DNA from: Ichthyophis bannanicus
Taxonomy: Eukaryota; Chordata; Amphibia; Gymnophiona; Ichthyophiidae
Direction of reading: 5' to 3'
DNA length: 64,000 bases
Assembly (NCBI GenBank): GCA_033557465.1
Contig: CM066040.1
Location: 325,022,297 to 325,086,296 of the forward strand
Shown here: in pieces, positions 63,770-64,000 of the stretch
Position numbering within the stretch: the first letter of the stretch is position 1
How the letters are laid out: each line of letters starts with the position of its first letter
Notes under the pieces: model-generated
What the model was told of the DNA's origin: nothing
Databases searched by the model: none
What the model saw: the letters and a program-made list of their open reading frames with translations, nothing else
Made by a program: the position numbers and the translations under genes

Positions 63770-63964
63770 TAACTAAAGGGTAATATGTATCTACTGGCCA
63801 GATGAAACATTTTTAGTTTGGTTTGTGAAGGTTGGTCCTGTACAGCCCCCATACCACAGTACAAACCTAAAAGCATTAAGGGAGAAATTTAGTAAGCTGT
63901 ATTAAGGGAATAAAACACATTTTTCCCAAAGTGAATAAATTGGAAAAAAAACAGAAAAAAAAAA
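63770..63964 (+). mobile_element. Probable 3' transduced segment with second poly(A)
   Basis: About 185 bp lies between the first A-run and the target duplication. It has its own AATAAA (63909-63914, and another at 63934-63939) and ends in an A-rich run at 63955-63964. It lies inside the duplication, so it came in with the LINE RNA. Confidence 0.75.
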
Positions 63965-63983
63965 AGAAGAACAAGGGATCAGG
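63965..63983. repeat. 19-bp target duplication, right copy
   Basis: Identical to 57495-57513 and directly follows the terminal A-run. Confidence 0.96.
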
Positions 63984-64000
63984 ATCCGAAATCAACCTCA
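63984..64000 (-). mobile_element. L2-like LINE resumes
   Basis: ATCCGAAATCAACCTCA resembles the text following the GATCAGG motif in the L2-like copy at 9700 (TGAGTCAATATCCAAAAGC) only loosely, but it is where that copy should continue. It runs out of the window. Confidence 0.5.

Larger units (their letters stand above)
57514..63964 (+). mobile_element. Full-length L1/Tx1-like LINE with 3' extension
   Basis: 5' tip GAGGTCACGTGATGCGG, short 5' UTR, ORF1 (57639-58697 plus 59111-59152, split by a 407-bp insert), spacer, ORF2 (59616-63399, two shifts), 3' UTR with AATAAA at 63738 and a first A-run at 63760, then about 185 bp of extra sequence and a second A-run ending at the duplication. The 19-bp identical duplication implies recent arrival. 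The type is L1-like by ORF1 (coiled coil plus RNA-binding domain) and by ORF2 (APE endonuclease, YADD RT). Confidence 0.93.

Overview
This window looks like repeat-dense intergenic or intronic DNA from a vertebrate. I found no host exon, rRNA or tRNA gene. Nearly everything recognisable is a transposable element or its debris. The mixture is DIRS-type tyrosine-recombinase retroelements, CR1, L2-like and L1/Tx1-like LINEs, tRNA-derived SINEs, Tc1/mariner, hAT and Harbinger-type DNA elements and many palindromic MITEs. This mix suggests an amphibian, perhaps a caecilian; that is an inference from repeat content, not something the sequence proves.

Layout. 0-5 kb: CR1 remnant, a hAT MITE, then a Harbinger-like MITE swollen by a 22-copy 64-bp minisatellite. 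5.2-14.7 kb: a DIRS retroelement with inverted termini and an internal complementary region, split in its recombinase gene by a 4.3-kb L2-like LINE (9.5-13.8 kb, minus strand). 14.7-23.5 kb: CR1 copies, small MITEs, a LINE tail and the 5' part of a hAT transposase gene. 23.5-26.2 kb: a second DIRS copy truncated at both ends and joined to CR1. 27.6-31.0 kb: a nearly intact single-ORF LINE (minus strand) with one break. 33.3-40.9 kb: a nest in which an L1-like relic holds a 2.1-kb hAT MITE, a CR1 tail, a Tc1 element (itself carrying a SINE) and another hAT-like MITE. 41.6-43.5 kb: an internally deleted DIRS copy that keeps its ends. 43.6-48.1 kb: inverted repeats, CR1 and LINE 3' fragments and a mariner-type MITE. 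48.1-51.0 kb: a 2.8-kb hAT MITE related to the one at 34.5 kb, with a large near-perfect hairpin. 51-57.3 kb: palindromic MITEs and old CR1. 57.3-64 kb: a full-length L1-like LINE with a 19-bp target duplication, two ORFs and a probable 3' transduction, inserted into an L2-like 3' end.

How the genes work together. The LINE proteins (ORF1 nucleic-acid chaperone, ORF2 endonuclease/reverse transcriptase) copy their own RNA and probably mobilise the SINEs that share their TAAA-type tails. The DIRS copies encode Gag-like, RT/RNase H and tyrosine recombinase proteins that would integrate a circular cDNA. The DNA elements are nonautonomous or have broken transposases. Almost every coding copy is damaged. 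The best preserved are the L1-like ORF2 (59.6-63.4 kb, two apparent frameshifts) and the 859-codon LINE ORF (28.3-30.8 kb).
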